NCBI GenBank assembly: GCA_937916005.1
Contig: CALGIA010000028.1
Coordinates: 1 to 5,427 of the forward strand
Direction of reading: 5' to 3'
Source: an uncultured Rhodospirillaceae bacterium
Lineage (GTDB): Bacteria; Pseudomonadota; Alphaproteobacteria; MPNO01
Length of the DNA: 5,427 nucleotides
Shown here piece after piece: positions 1 to 4,789 of this stretch (positions are counted from its first letter, which is position 1; each line of letters begins with the position of its first letter). Both the position numbers and the translations under genes were made by a program. The notes beneath the pieces are model-generated. The model had not been told where the DNA came from. It searched no databases and saw only the letters and a program-made list of their open reading frames with translations.

Positions 1-1
1 C

Positions 2-487
2 TATGGCGATCAGCATCGCGGCGTTTGCATCGGCTATTCAGTGCCAGCAAAAGCCGCAAAAGATATTCACAAGATAGAGTATGGCGGTAGCAGGCTGGTC
101 GAGACGAGCAAAGTAGCCGCGATGCTTGATGGAAATGATGTCGCCCGCAGTCAGGTTGATGAGGCTGTGCTTTTTCGGAAGGCCAAAAGTTGGGGCTATG
201 AGCGGGAGTGGCGCCTGGTCGGGCCCCGTGGACTGCGGAACTCCCCGCTTGAGTTGGAAGAGATTATTTTTGGCATAAGATGCGGTGCACCGGTTAAGTA
301 CGCCGTAGTTAAGGCGTTGGAGGACCGGGAACGGTCGGTAAAATTCTTTGAGATGCGTGAGGTTTCGGGCACGTTTAAGCTGAAAAAATACGTTTTGGAC
401 GACGAACTCTTTACGCATTTTCCGAAACGGTCTCTCTCAATATTTGAGCTATTTGATACAGTTACATCTTCCACCAAAACGAAGTAG
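2..487 (+). CDS. DUF2971 family protein, C-terminal part (5' end outside window)
   Basis: The frame is open from the first bases and ends at a TAG at 485-487, leaving 161 residues; the true start lies upstream of the window. A GTG at 41 is in frame but would cut through the conserved region, so I do not take it as the start. Two DUF2971 hallmarks are visible: the segment GDQHRGVCIGY (fragment residues 2-12), matching the family's 'W.hYa..hrGvci.f' block, and FRKAKSWGYEREWR (residues 58-71), matching the 'f..K...W.yE.EwR' block, followed by the typical EIIFG strand (about 87-91). The biochemical role of DUF2971 is unknown to me; such genes are often scattered in accessory or defence-rich regions (general knowledge). 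Base composition is clearly lower in GC (about 49% through position 540) than the rest of the window, consistent with horizontal acquisition. No terminator is evident after the stop. Confidence 0.8.
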   Translation, partial: YGDQHRGVCIGYSVPAKAAKDIHKIEYGGSRLVETSKVAAMLDGNDVARSQVDEAVLFRKAKSWGYEREWRLVGPRGLRNSPLELEEIIFGIRCGAPVKYAVVKALEDRERSVKFFEMREVSGTFKLKKYVLDDELFTHFPKRSLSIFELFDTVTSSTKTK

Positions 488-528
488 CAAGCCAAACAAT
501 TGATTCTGGATAATCTGAGAAGTTCAAC

Positions 529-600
529 TCACCGATAATTTTTCCGCTCTTCGCCCATAATGAACGCGGGGTCATCGAATGGCGGTGTCAGGTCTTGCAT
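529..600 (-). pseudogene. Possible 5' stub of a truncated minus-strand gene (23 codons)
   Basis: On the minus strand an ATG at 600-598 opens a 23-residue frame ending in TGA at 531-529. The peptide is MQDLTPPFDDPAFIMGEERK followed by NYR. A GGGAG (complement of 608-612) sits 7 bases upstream of the ATG, an ideal Shine-Dalgarno spacing. The residue composition reads like the N-terminus of an ordinary soluble protein rather than random translation. The frame ends almost exactly where GC content drops into the AT-richer DUF2971 segment, which suggests that the rest of the gene was lost or replaced when that segment arrived. It could equally be a genuine microprotein or chance. I do not recognise a family. 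Confidence 0.3.
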
Positions 601-698
601 AGCCACACTCCCGCCCCCCCACAGCCCCGCAATTTCGCGCCGTCATAAGATTGCGTTCGTGCTACGCTCCGCCCCGTTTCAGTCTCGATATTCACCTT

Positions 699-704
699 GG
701 GAGG
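699..704 (+). promoter_or_regulatory. Shine-Dalgarno site of the DUF1330 gene
   Basis: GGGAGG lies 5 bases before the ATG at 710. It decides the start: the reading frame stays open back to an ATG at 560, but that upstream part has no ribosome binding site and no recognisable protein character. I see no convincing -35/-10 pair in 601-698. Confidence 0.75.
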
Positions 705-709
705 ACAGC

Positions 710-1000
710 ATGACGGCCTATGTGATCTATAATCAGCTTGAAGTCACGGACCAGGACGGGTGGGCGGAGTATCGCTCCCATGTCCGGGAGGGGCTGGCCG
801 AATTCGGGGCGCGGGTGATCTCGTCGGTGGGTGAGCCGCAAATTCTGGAAGGGTCGTGGACCGGCAGTCACAACGTGATCATCGAGTTCCCCGATCTGGA
901 AACAATCGACCGCTGGTACAATTCGGACGCATACCGGCCCCAGCGCGACCTGCGGCTGGCGTCGGCACGGGGTAATCTGGTGGTGCTGGACGGCGCCTGA
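710..1000 (+). CDS. DUF1330 domain-containing protein
   Basis: A complete 96-residue protein, the usual size for a stand-alone DUF1330 domain. It begins with the strand MTAYVIYNQLEV, continues through a helix with W18 and Y21, and carries the family signature 'EG.W.....viieFpd.e....WY.S..Y' at residues 47-75 (E47, G48, W50, E59-F60, W69-Y70, S72, Y75), ending with a short strand (NLVVLDG, 89-95). The family adopts a dimeric alpha-beta barrel fold related to ABM/EthD-type proteins; its biochemical role is generally unknown, so none is assigned. No signal peptide or membrane segment is visible, so it should be cytoplasmic. It stands alone, convergent with the UbiD-family gene, from which it is separated by a 204-bp gap largely filled by an inverted repeat that could also terminate its transcript. 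Confidence 0.88.
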   Translation: MTAYVIYNQLEVTDQDGWAEYRSHVREGLAEFGARVISSVGEPQILEGSWTGSHNVIIEFPDLETIDRWYNSDAYRPQRDLRLASARGNLVVLDGA

Positions 1001-1036
1001 CCCGGCGTTTGGGCGCGGGTTGGTGAAGTGGGTTTT

Positions 1037-1165
1037 CCTCCCCCCTTGAGGGGGAGGATTAAGGTGGGGGGGGCTGGTTGTTTCAGGGGAGGGGTGTGAT
1101 TTCTTTGAGAGTCTTCCCTTGAGGCAAGCAGCCCCCCCACCCTGCCTCCCCCTCGAGGGGGGAGG
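1037..1165. repeat. Long imperfect inverted repeat (MITE/REP-like palindromic element)
   Basis: The left arm (about 1037-1092) is largely the reverse complement of the right arm (about 1113-1165), with a ~20-base loop at 1093-1112. The outer 21 bases (1037-1057 against 1145-1165) match at 20 of 21 positions; the inner parts match less perfectly, with a small length difference near 1058-1064. Each outer 21-mer is itself a palindrome: CCTCCCCC-TTGA-GGGGGAGG at the left, and a segment centred on CTCGAG (1152-1157) at the right. As RNA the whole element can form one long hairpin or two small ones from either strand. G/C-run palindromes of this style are, from memory, dispersed in many alphaproteobacterial genomes. 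It contains no plausible gene. It sits between convergent genes, where it may act as a bidirectional transcription terminator, although no T-run follows. Confidence 0.85.
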
Positions 1166-1204
1166 GGTATTCTTTCTAGCCGGTCGCTTATCCGTCACTG
1201 GCCC

Positions 1205-2608
1205 TTACGGCAGGAAATCTTTCAGATCCACGTCGTTGTAATTCTTCGGCATGGCCATGGTGAAGCGGTCCTGTTCCTCCGCGCGTCCGACCGACGGTTT
1301 GGTGGCGTCGATCATGGTCTTGCCGCCGATGCGGTACATCGGCGACATGCCCGGCACGATGTCGGACACGTTGTCCAGCGACCAGATCCTGGTCTGGGGG
1401 ATGATCACCACGTCGCGCGCCGCGTGGACCCGCGTGGTCAGGGACCAGAACACCTGGCGCATGTCCGACGCGTCGATGTCCTCATCCACCGCGATGGCCA
1501 TCTTGGGGTGCAGATAGGGGCTTGAGAGCGCGGCCATCAGCGCGGTCTTGGCCTGGCCCTCGACGCGCGGCCGCAGCTTGAGCACCACCGCCATCAGCCC
1601 GGCGATGCCGAGCACGCGCACATCCAGCAGATCGAGCCCGCCTTCCACATTGCGCAGATGATCCATCAGCACGGTTTCGATGCAGGTCGCCGTGATCGAC
1701 TGGGTGTCGGTCATGGGCGCGCCGCACTGCATGCCGTAGAACATGGGGTCCTTGCGGTGGGTGATCGCCTTGACCCGGAAAATTTCCGTCGAGCCCTCCA
1801 TGGCGTAGGTGCCGCTGGCCTCGCCGAACGGGCCTTCCGGCACCATGCCCTCGGGCAGGATTTCGCCTTCGATCACCAGCTCCGCATCGGCGGGGACTTC
1901 CAGATCGATGGTTTCGCACTTTACCAGGCGGATCGGATCGCCCAGCAGCGAGCCCGCGATATTGAATTCATCCAGCCCGTAGGAAGACGTGAAGGCGGAC
2001 GCATAGTAGATCGCCGGATGGGCGCCGATCACCATGGCGGCGGGCATGGGCTCGTTGCGCTTCTGGTACATCCCGTAGATGCGCAGCGCATGGCGCGGGC
2101 AGATCAGGAAACCGGTCTGGTCGGGGCCCTGGATCTGCTGGCGGTGGATCGAGACATTGCGGATGCCGGTGTCCGGGTCCTTGATCACCGCCATGCCCGA
2201 CGCGATATAGGGCGACGGGTCTTTTTCCGAGGTCCACATGGCGGGAATTTTTGTCAGGTCGGCGTCCTTGCCCAGCAGGATGATTTCCTTGACCGGCGCG
2301 TCCGCGGCATCGACCATCACCGGTTCCACCTCGCCCCTGATGCGCTCCACCAGGGTCGGGATCAGTTCGGCTTCATCGACGCCGATGGCGATGGCCCATT
2401 TCCTGCGGTCGGTGACGATCTGGTTGCAGACGGTCCAGCCGGGAAATCCCTTGAGATTGGTGAACAGGGACGATTTGCCCAGCGTGTCATAGGTCTTCCA
2501 GCCCAGCGCCGACAGGTTTTCATGGGGGTCGGTCTCCGTATCGAAACGGATCAATTCACCCTGTTGTTCGAGATTGGCCACATGGCCGCGCAGCGACTGG
2601 TCACGCAT
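1205..2608 (-). CDS. UbiD family decarboxylase (prenylated-FMN dependent)
   Basis: A complete 467-residue protein, within the family's usual 450-500. UbiD-family enzymes reversibly (de)carboxylate aromatic, heteroaromatic or alpha,beta-unsaturated acids using prenylated FMN, a divalent metal and potassium. Residues matching the family core by spacing to Fdc1 (N168, R173, H191, E233, E277, E282) are N151 and R156 in RNVSIHRQQ, H173 in CPRHALRIYG, E214 in LDEFNIAG, and E258/E263 in VPEGPFGEASG, the catalytic E-x-P-F-G-E motif. So the metal/prFMN site and the acid-base residues appear intact. The ATG at 2608-2606 is preceded by AGAAGGG (complement of 2617-2623) at 8 bases, supporting this start. 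No UbiX-type prenyltransferase lies in the window, so the cofactor must be made elsewhere. The gene is divergent from the MetE-like operon and followed by an inverted repeat. The substrate is unknown; it need not be the ubiquinone precursor, since catabolic paralogs are common. Confidence 0.93.
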   Translation of the reverse strand: MRDQSLRGHVANLEQQGELIRFDTETDPHENLSALGWKTYDTLGKSSLFTNLKGFPGWTVCNQIVTDRRKWAIAIGVDEAELIPTLVERIRGEVEPVMVDAADAPVKEIILLGKDADLTKIPAMWTSEKDPSPYIASGMAVIKDPDTGIRNVSIHRQQIQGPDQTGFLICPRHALRIYGMYQKRNEPMPAAMVIGAHPAIYYASAFTSSYGLDEFNIAGSLLGDPIRLVKCETIDLEVPADAELVIEGEILPEGMVPEGPFGEASGTYAMEGSTEIFRVKAITHRKDPMFYGMQCGAPMTDTQSITATCIETVLMDHLRNVEGGLDLLDVRVLGIAGLMAVVLKLRPRVEGQAKTALMAALSSPYLHPKMAIAVDEDIDASDMRQVFWSLTTRVHAARDVVIIPQTRIWSLDNVSDIVPGMSPMYRIGGKTMIDATKPSVGRAEEQDRFTMAMPKNYNDVDLKDFLP

Positions 2609-2651
2609 GGATTACGCCCTTCTGAAAATCGTCTTTATCGTTGAGGGGCAA

Positions 2652-2681
2652 TCTATACCGGACACGGCCCTGTTCGGGCAA
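2652..2681 (-). promoter_or_regulatory. Candidate promoter for the UbiD-family gene, overlapped by a small inverted repeat
   Basis: On the minus strand TTGCCC (complement of 2676-2681) and TATAGA (complement of 2652-2657) are separated by 18 bases, a fair match to a sigma-70-type promoter, giving a 5' leader of roughly 35-40 bases before the ATG at 2608. An inverted repeat GCCC-tgttc-GGGC (2667-2679) lies in the -35/spacer region and could be a regulator half-site pair. This rests on consensus matching alone. Confidence 0.4.
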
Positions 2682-2711
2682 ATAGTGATGTGCCGTCCCG
2701 GCGCCGGGTTG

Positions 2712-2717
2712 TATAGT
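2712..2717 (+). promoter_or_regulatory. Candidate -10 element for the MetE-like operon
   Basis: TATAGT lies 29 bases upstream of the first gene's ATG on the plus strand. At 16-18 bases further upstream I see no good -35 hexamer (only tgtgcc around 2689), so the promoter may be weak or activator-dependent. Confidence 0.25.
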
Positions 2718-2745
2718 TTCGCCAACCGAATTCAGGGGAGGATCC

Positions 2746-3795
2746 ATGTCCGACACGACACCCGGCAAGCTTTTGCCAACCACCGTGGTGGGCAGCTACG
2801 TCCAGCCCGACTGGCTGGTCGACAAGGAAAACCTGCGCGGGCGTCTGCCGCCGCGGGTCCGCGCCCATGAAATATGGAAAGTGCCGCCCGACGAGCTGGC
2901 CGAAGCGCAGGATACCGCGACCCGCGCCGCCATCCACGACATGGAACAGGCCGGGATCGACATCATCTCCGACGGTGAAATCCGCCGGGAAAGCTATTCC
3001 AACCGGTTCGCCACCGCGCTGGGCGGGATCGACCTGGACAATCCGGGCTCGGCGCTGGACCGCACCGGTCATTCAAATCCGGTGCCGCGCATCGCCGGCC
3101 CGATCCGGCGCGACCGCCCCGTGGAAGTCGCCGATGTGGAATTCCTGGTGGCCAATACCAGCCGGCGGACCAAGATCACCATCCCCGGTCCGTTCACCAT
3201 GACCCAGCAGGCGCAAAATGATTATTACAAGACCGACGAGGCGGCGGCGATGGATTATGCCGCCGCCGTGAATGAGGAGATCAAGGCGCTGTTCGCCGCC
3301 GGAATCGATGTGGTCCAGCTCGATGAGCCCTATATGCAGGCGCGGCCGGAAAAAGCCGGCGGCTACGCCATCAAGGCCATCAACCGCGCGCTGGAGGGCG
3401 TCACCGGAACCACGGCGGTGCATTTGTGTTTCGGCTACGCCCATGTGGTGCATGAACGGCCCAGCACCGGCTATTCGTTCCTGTCCGAGCTCGAAGCCTG
3501 TTCCGCCGACCAGATTTCCATCGAGGGGGCGCAGTCCAATCTGGACCCGGCGATCCTGAAGTCGCTGCCGTCCAAGACCATCATCTGGGGCGTGCTCAAT
3601 CTGGGCGATCCGGAAATCGAGAGCGCGGAAACAGTGGCGGCGCGCATCCGGCGCGGCCTGCAAGTCCTGCCGCCGGACCGCATGGTGGTCGCCCCCGATT
3701 GCGGCATGAAATATATGTCCCGCGATGTGGCGTTCGGCAAGCTCCGCGCCATGGTCGCGGGCGCCGACATCGTCCGGAAGGAACTCATGTCATGA
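2746..3795 (+). CDS. Core MetE-like (cobalamin-independent methionine synthase C-terminal domain) zinc alkyltransferase
   Basis: A complete 349-residue TIM-barrel protein of the MetE C-terminal/COG0620 type. All four zinc ligands of MetE have counterparts: H226 and C228 in VHLCFGY, E260 in SIEGAQ, and C319 in PDCGMKYM. The barrel motifs SDGEIRR (75-81) and QLDEPYM (191-197) are also present. At about 350 residues it equals only the catalytic half of a full MetE (about 750), so it lacks the N-terminal folate-binding module. Short relatives include archaeal-type core methionine synthases and epoxyalkane:coenzyme M transferase, all of which activate a thiol(ate) on zinc. The acceptor or donor here is unknown; methionine synthesis is possible but its neighbours argue for a catabolic alkyl or methyl transfer. 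AGGGGAGG (2734-2741), 4 bases before the ATG, supports the start. Its stop overlaps the next gene's start, implying an operon with the nitrile hydratase-like genes. Confidence 0.9.
   Translation: MSDTTPGKLLPTTVVGSYVQPDWLVDKENLRGRLPPRVRAHEIWKVPPDELAEAQDTATRAAIHDMEQAGIDIISDGEIRRESYSNRFATALGGIDLDNPGSALDRTGHSNPVPRIAGPIRRDRPVEVADVEFLVANTSRRTKITIPGPFTMTQQAQNDYYKTDEAAAMDYAAAVNEEIKALFAAGIDVVQLDEPYMQARPEKAGGYAIKAINRALEGVTGTTAVHLCFGYAHVVHERPSTGYSFLSELEACSADQISIEGAQSNLDPAILKSLPSKTIIWGVLNLGDPEIESAETVAARIRRGLQVLPPDRMVVAPDCGMKYMSRDVAFGKLRAMVAGADIVRKELMS
3776..3782 (+). promoter_or_regulatory. Internal Shine-Dalgarno site for the first betaN-like gene
   Basis: GGAAGGA sits inside the 3' end of the MetE-like gene, 9 bases before the ATG at 3792. 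Together with the overlap of that ATG and the upstream TGA (3793-3795), it selects 3792 (or the adjacent ATG at 3795) over the in-frame ATG at 3699, and indicates translational coupling. Confidence 0.6.
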
Positions 3796-4106
3796 TGCGG
3801 CGCGTGCACGATATCGGCGGATTGCCGGCGGGGCCGGTTGATCCGTCCCATCACCCCGAAGCGGATTGGGAATTGCTGGCCACGGCGGTCAGCGGCGCCA
3901 TCGGCCCCAACGGCGCCGGGCTGATCTGCGTCCATGAACGCCGCCGCATGACCGAGGATCTGGGCGAGGATTATGACCGTCTGGCCTATTTCGAGCGGGC
4001 CATCGTGGCGACCGCCCGGCTGATGGTGGAAAAGGGCGTGCTGACCCAGGAGGAGATCGAGGGGCGCATGGCCGAAATTGCTGCAAGGCGCGGCAACAGA
4101 GCTTGA
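3792..4106 (+). CDS. Nitrile hydratase beta subunit N-terminal domain-like protein, copy 1
   Basis: A 104-residue protein resembling only the N-terminal helical half of the nitrile hydratase (NHase) beta subunit, like the beta subunit (ScnB) of thiocyanate hydrolase. Visible marks are the opening VHDIGGLPAGPV (residues 5-16), which in NHase reaches across to the alpha subunit; the HERRRM stretch (49-53 and flanks), in the region holding the conserved beta arginine that contacts the oxidised cysteines; AYFERA (65-70), corresponding to 'pYyerW'; and the KGVLTQEEIEGRM segment (81-93), typical of the family's final helix pair. Accessory proteins of the P14K/activator type also derive from this domain, but as I recall they lack the HDxGG opening, so a structural subunit is favoured. 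It starts within the stop of the MetE-like gene. The tryptophan of 'YyerW' is alanine here (A70), unlike copy 2. Confidence 0.78.
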   Translation: MMRRVHDIGGLPAGPVDPSHHPEADWELLATAVSGAIGPNGAGLICVHERRRMTEDLGEDYDRLAYFERAIVATARLMVEKGVLTQEEIEGRMAEIAARRGNRA

Positions 4107-4112
4107 CGATAG

Positions 4113-4126
4113 CCTCCCAGCGGAGG
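4113..4126 (+). other. Small hairpin CCTCC-CAGC-GGAGG between the two betaN copies
   Basis: The 56-base gap between the two betaN-like genes holds a perfect 5-bp inverted repeat whose right arm, GGAGG (4122-4126), is a consensus Shine-Dalgarno sequence. An 11-base gap then leads to GTG-AAC-AAA-TAA (4138-4149), a three-codon frame ahead of the real ATG at 4163. It may be an mRNA processing or attenuation hairpin that hides a ribosome site, or chance; it is too short to be a strong terminator and is not followed by a T-run. Confidence 0.25.
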
Positions 4127-4162
4127 AAAATTTGCGCGTGAACAAATAAACGGGGACAGGGA

Positions 4163-4486
4163 ATGTCCGGTGAACGGAGAACACATGATATGGGCGGGCT
4201 GGACGGCGACCCGATCGATTTTGCGGAACATGACGCCGAGCCATGGCAGAAAATGATCACGGCCATCCGGTCGGCGCTGGGCGATGAGCCGCGGCGTCTG
4301 ATGCGGGTCGATGAACTGCGCCGGGCGATCGAGGATCTGGACGAGCGGGACTATAACGGTCTGCCCTATTTCGAACGATGGGCCGAGGCGATGATCAATC
4401 TGATGGAAGAAAAAGAACTGCTGACCCGTGACGAGGTCACGGCCCGGATGGATGAAATCCGCAATCGGACAAGGGGGACGGCATGA
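4163..4486 (+). CDS. Nitrile hydratase beta subunit N-terminal domain-like protein, copy 2
   Basis: A 107-residue paralog of the preceding gene. The THDMGGLDGDPIDF opening (residues 7-20), EPWQK (26-30, compare 'ePWe' of NHase beta), VDELRRAIEDL (49-59, with R53/R54 aligning to the RRR of copy 1), LPYFERW (67-73) and the helix pair LMEEKELLTRDEV (80-92) are all beta-N-terminal features. It keeps the canonical PYFERW, so it is closer to a classical beta subunit than copy 1. From the L45 region onward the two copies align almost without gaps, with one extra residue here. The ATG at 4163 has only a modest site (GGGGA, 4152-4156). The in-frame ATG at 4190 would delete the HD of the conserved motif and is rejected. 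Its stop overlaps the start of the betaC-like gene, indicating that the two are made together as the halves of a split beta subunit. Confidence 0.82.
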   Translation: MSGERRTHDMGGLDGDPIDFAEHDAEPWQKMITAIRSALGDEPRRLMRVDELRRAIEDLDERDYNGLPYFERWAEAMINLMEEKELLTRDEVTARMDEIRNRTRGTA

Positions 4487-4764
4487 CCACCTATAATATC
4501 GGCGACAGGGTACGGGTCGCGACCGCCCATCCGCCGGGCCACCGCCGGGTGCCCTATTACATTCGCGGCAAGACCGGAGAGATCGAGCGCTACTGCGGCG
4601 CGTTCCCCAACCCGGAGGAACTCGCCTATGGGTTCGACGGCCATCCCGACCGGCCGCTGTACCGGGTCCGCTTCATGCAGGGCGACATCTGGCCCGACTA
4701 CAAAGGTCCGGCCGGCGATTCCGTCGATCTGGAAATTCAGGAACATTGGCTCAGCCCGGCCTGA
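4483..4764 (+). CDS. Nitrile hydratase beta subunit C-terminal (SH3-like) domain protein / thiocyanate hydrolase alpha-like
   Basis: A 93-residue stand-alone version of the NHase beta C-terminal SH3-like barrel, equivalent to the alpha subunit (ScnA) of thiocyanate hydrolase. The motif order is clear: YNIGDRVRV (residues 4-12), HPPGHRRVPYYIRGKTGEI (16-34, matching NHase 'hP.gHtR.P.Y.RGk.G.i'), PLYRVRFMQGDIW (58-70), and the closing DLEIQEHWL (82-90, matching 'DLwe.YLe'). The arginines in the GHRR and YIRG region lie where a conserved beta arginine contacts the cysteine-sulfenate of the metal centre. WPDY (70-73) resembles thiocyanate hydrolase 'LWPEY' rather than NHase 'LWG'. AAGGGGGA (4471-4478) precedes the ATG by 4 bases, and the ATG overlaps the upstream TGA. 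It should assemble with the adjacent alpha-type subunit. Confidence 0.88.
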   Translation: MTTYNIGDRVRVATAHPPGHRRVPYYIRGKTGEIERYCGAFPNPEELAYGFDGHPDRPLYRVRFMQGDIWPDYKGPAGDSVDLEIQEHWLSPA

Positions 4765-4776
4765 TCCGGGAACAGC

Positions 4777-4782
4777 AAGGAG
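4777..4782 (+). promoter_or_regulatory. Shine-Dalgarno site of the alpha-type subunit gene
   Basis: A consensus AAGGAG ends 7 bases before the ATG at 4790, the strongest ribosome site in the operon. It fixes the start so that the His-Asp rich N-terminus belongs to the protein. Confidence 0.8.
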
Positions 4783-4789
4783 AGCGGCA

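Noticed and set aside
38..495. Two minus-strand frames opposite the DUF2971 gene
   Set aside because: The plus strand carries clear DUF2971 motifs; the minus-strand frames show no family features.
560..709. Upstream extension of the DUF1330 gene to an in-frame ATG at 560
   Set aside because: There is no ribosome site at 560, the extra 50 residues look like translated intergenic DNA, and a good GGGAGG sits 5 bases before the ATG at 710.
692..1198. Minus-strand frame spanning the inverted repeat and the DUF1330 gene
   Set aside because: Its translation is dominated by proline and glycine runs from the palindromic repeat and by antisense of DUF1330.
1658..2644. 328-codon plus-strand open frame opposite the UbiD-family gene
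   Set aside because: It is an antisense shadow in GC-rich DNA; its translation is rich in G, R, H and D with no domain character, while the minus-strand frame is an unmistakable UbiD-family enzyme.
3073..3663. 196-codon minus-strand open frame
   Set aside because: It is antisense to the MetE-like gene and has no recognisable motifs.
3699..3791. Upstream extension of the first betaN-like gene to an ATG at 3699
   Set aside because: It would overlap the MetE-like gene by nearly 100 bases with an arginine-rich non-family leader; the start at 3792 fits the coupling overlap and the family N-terminus.
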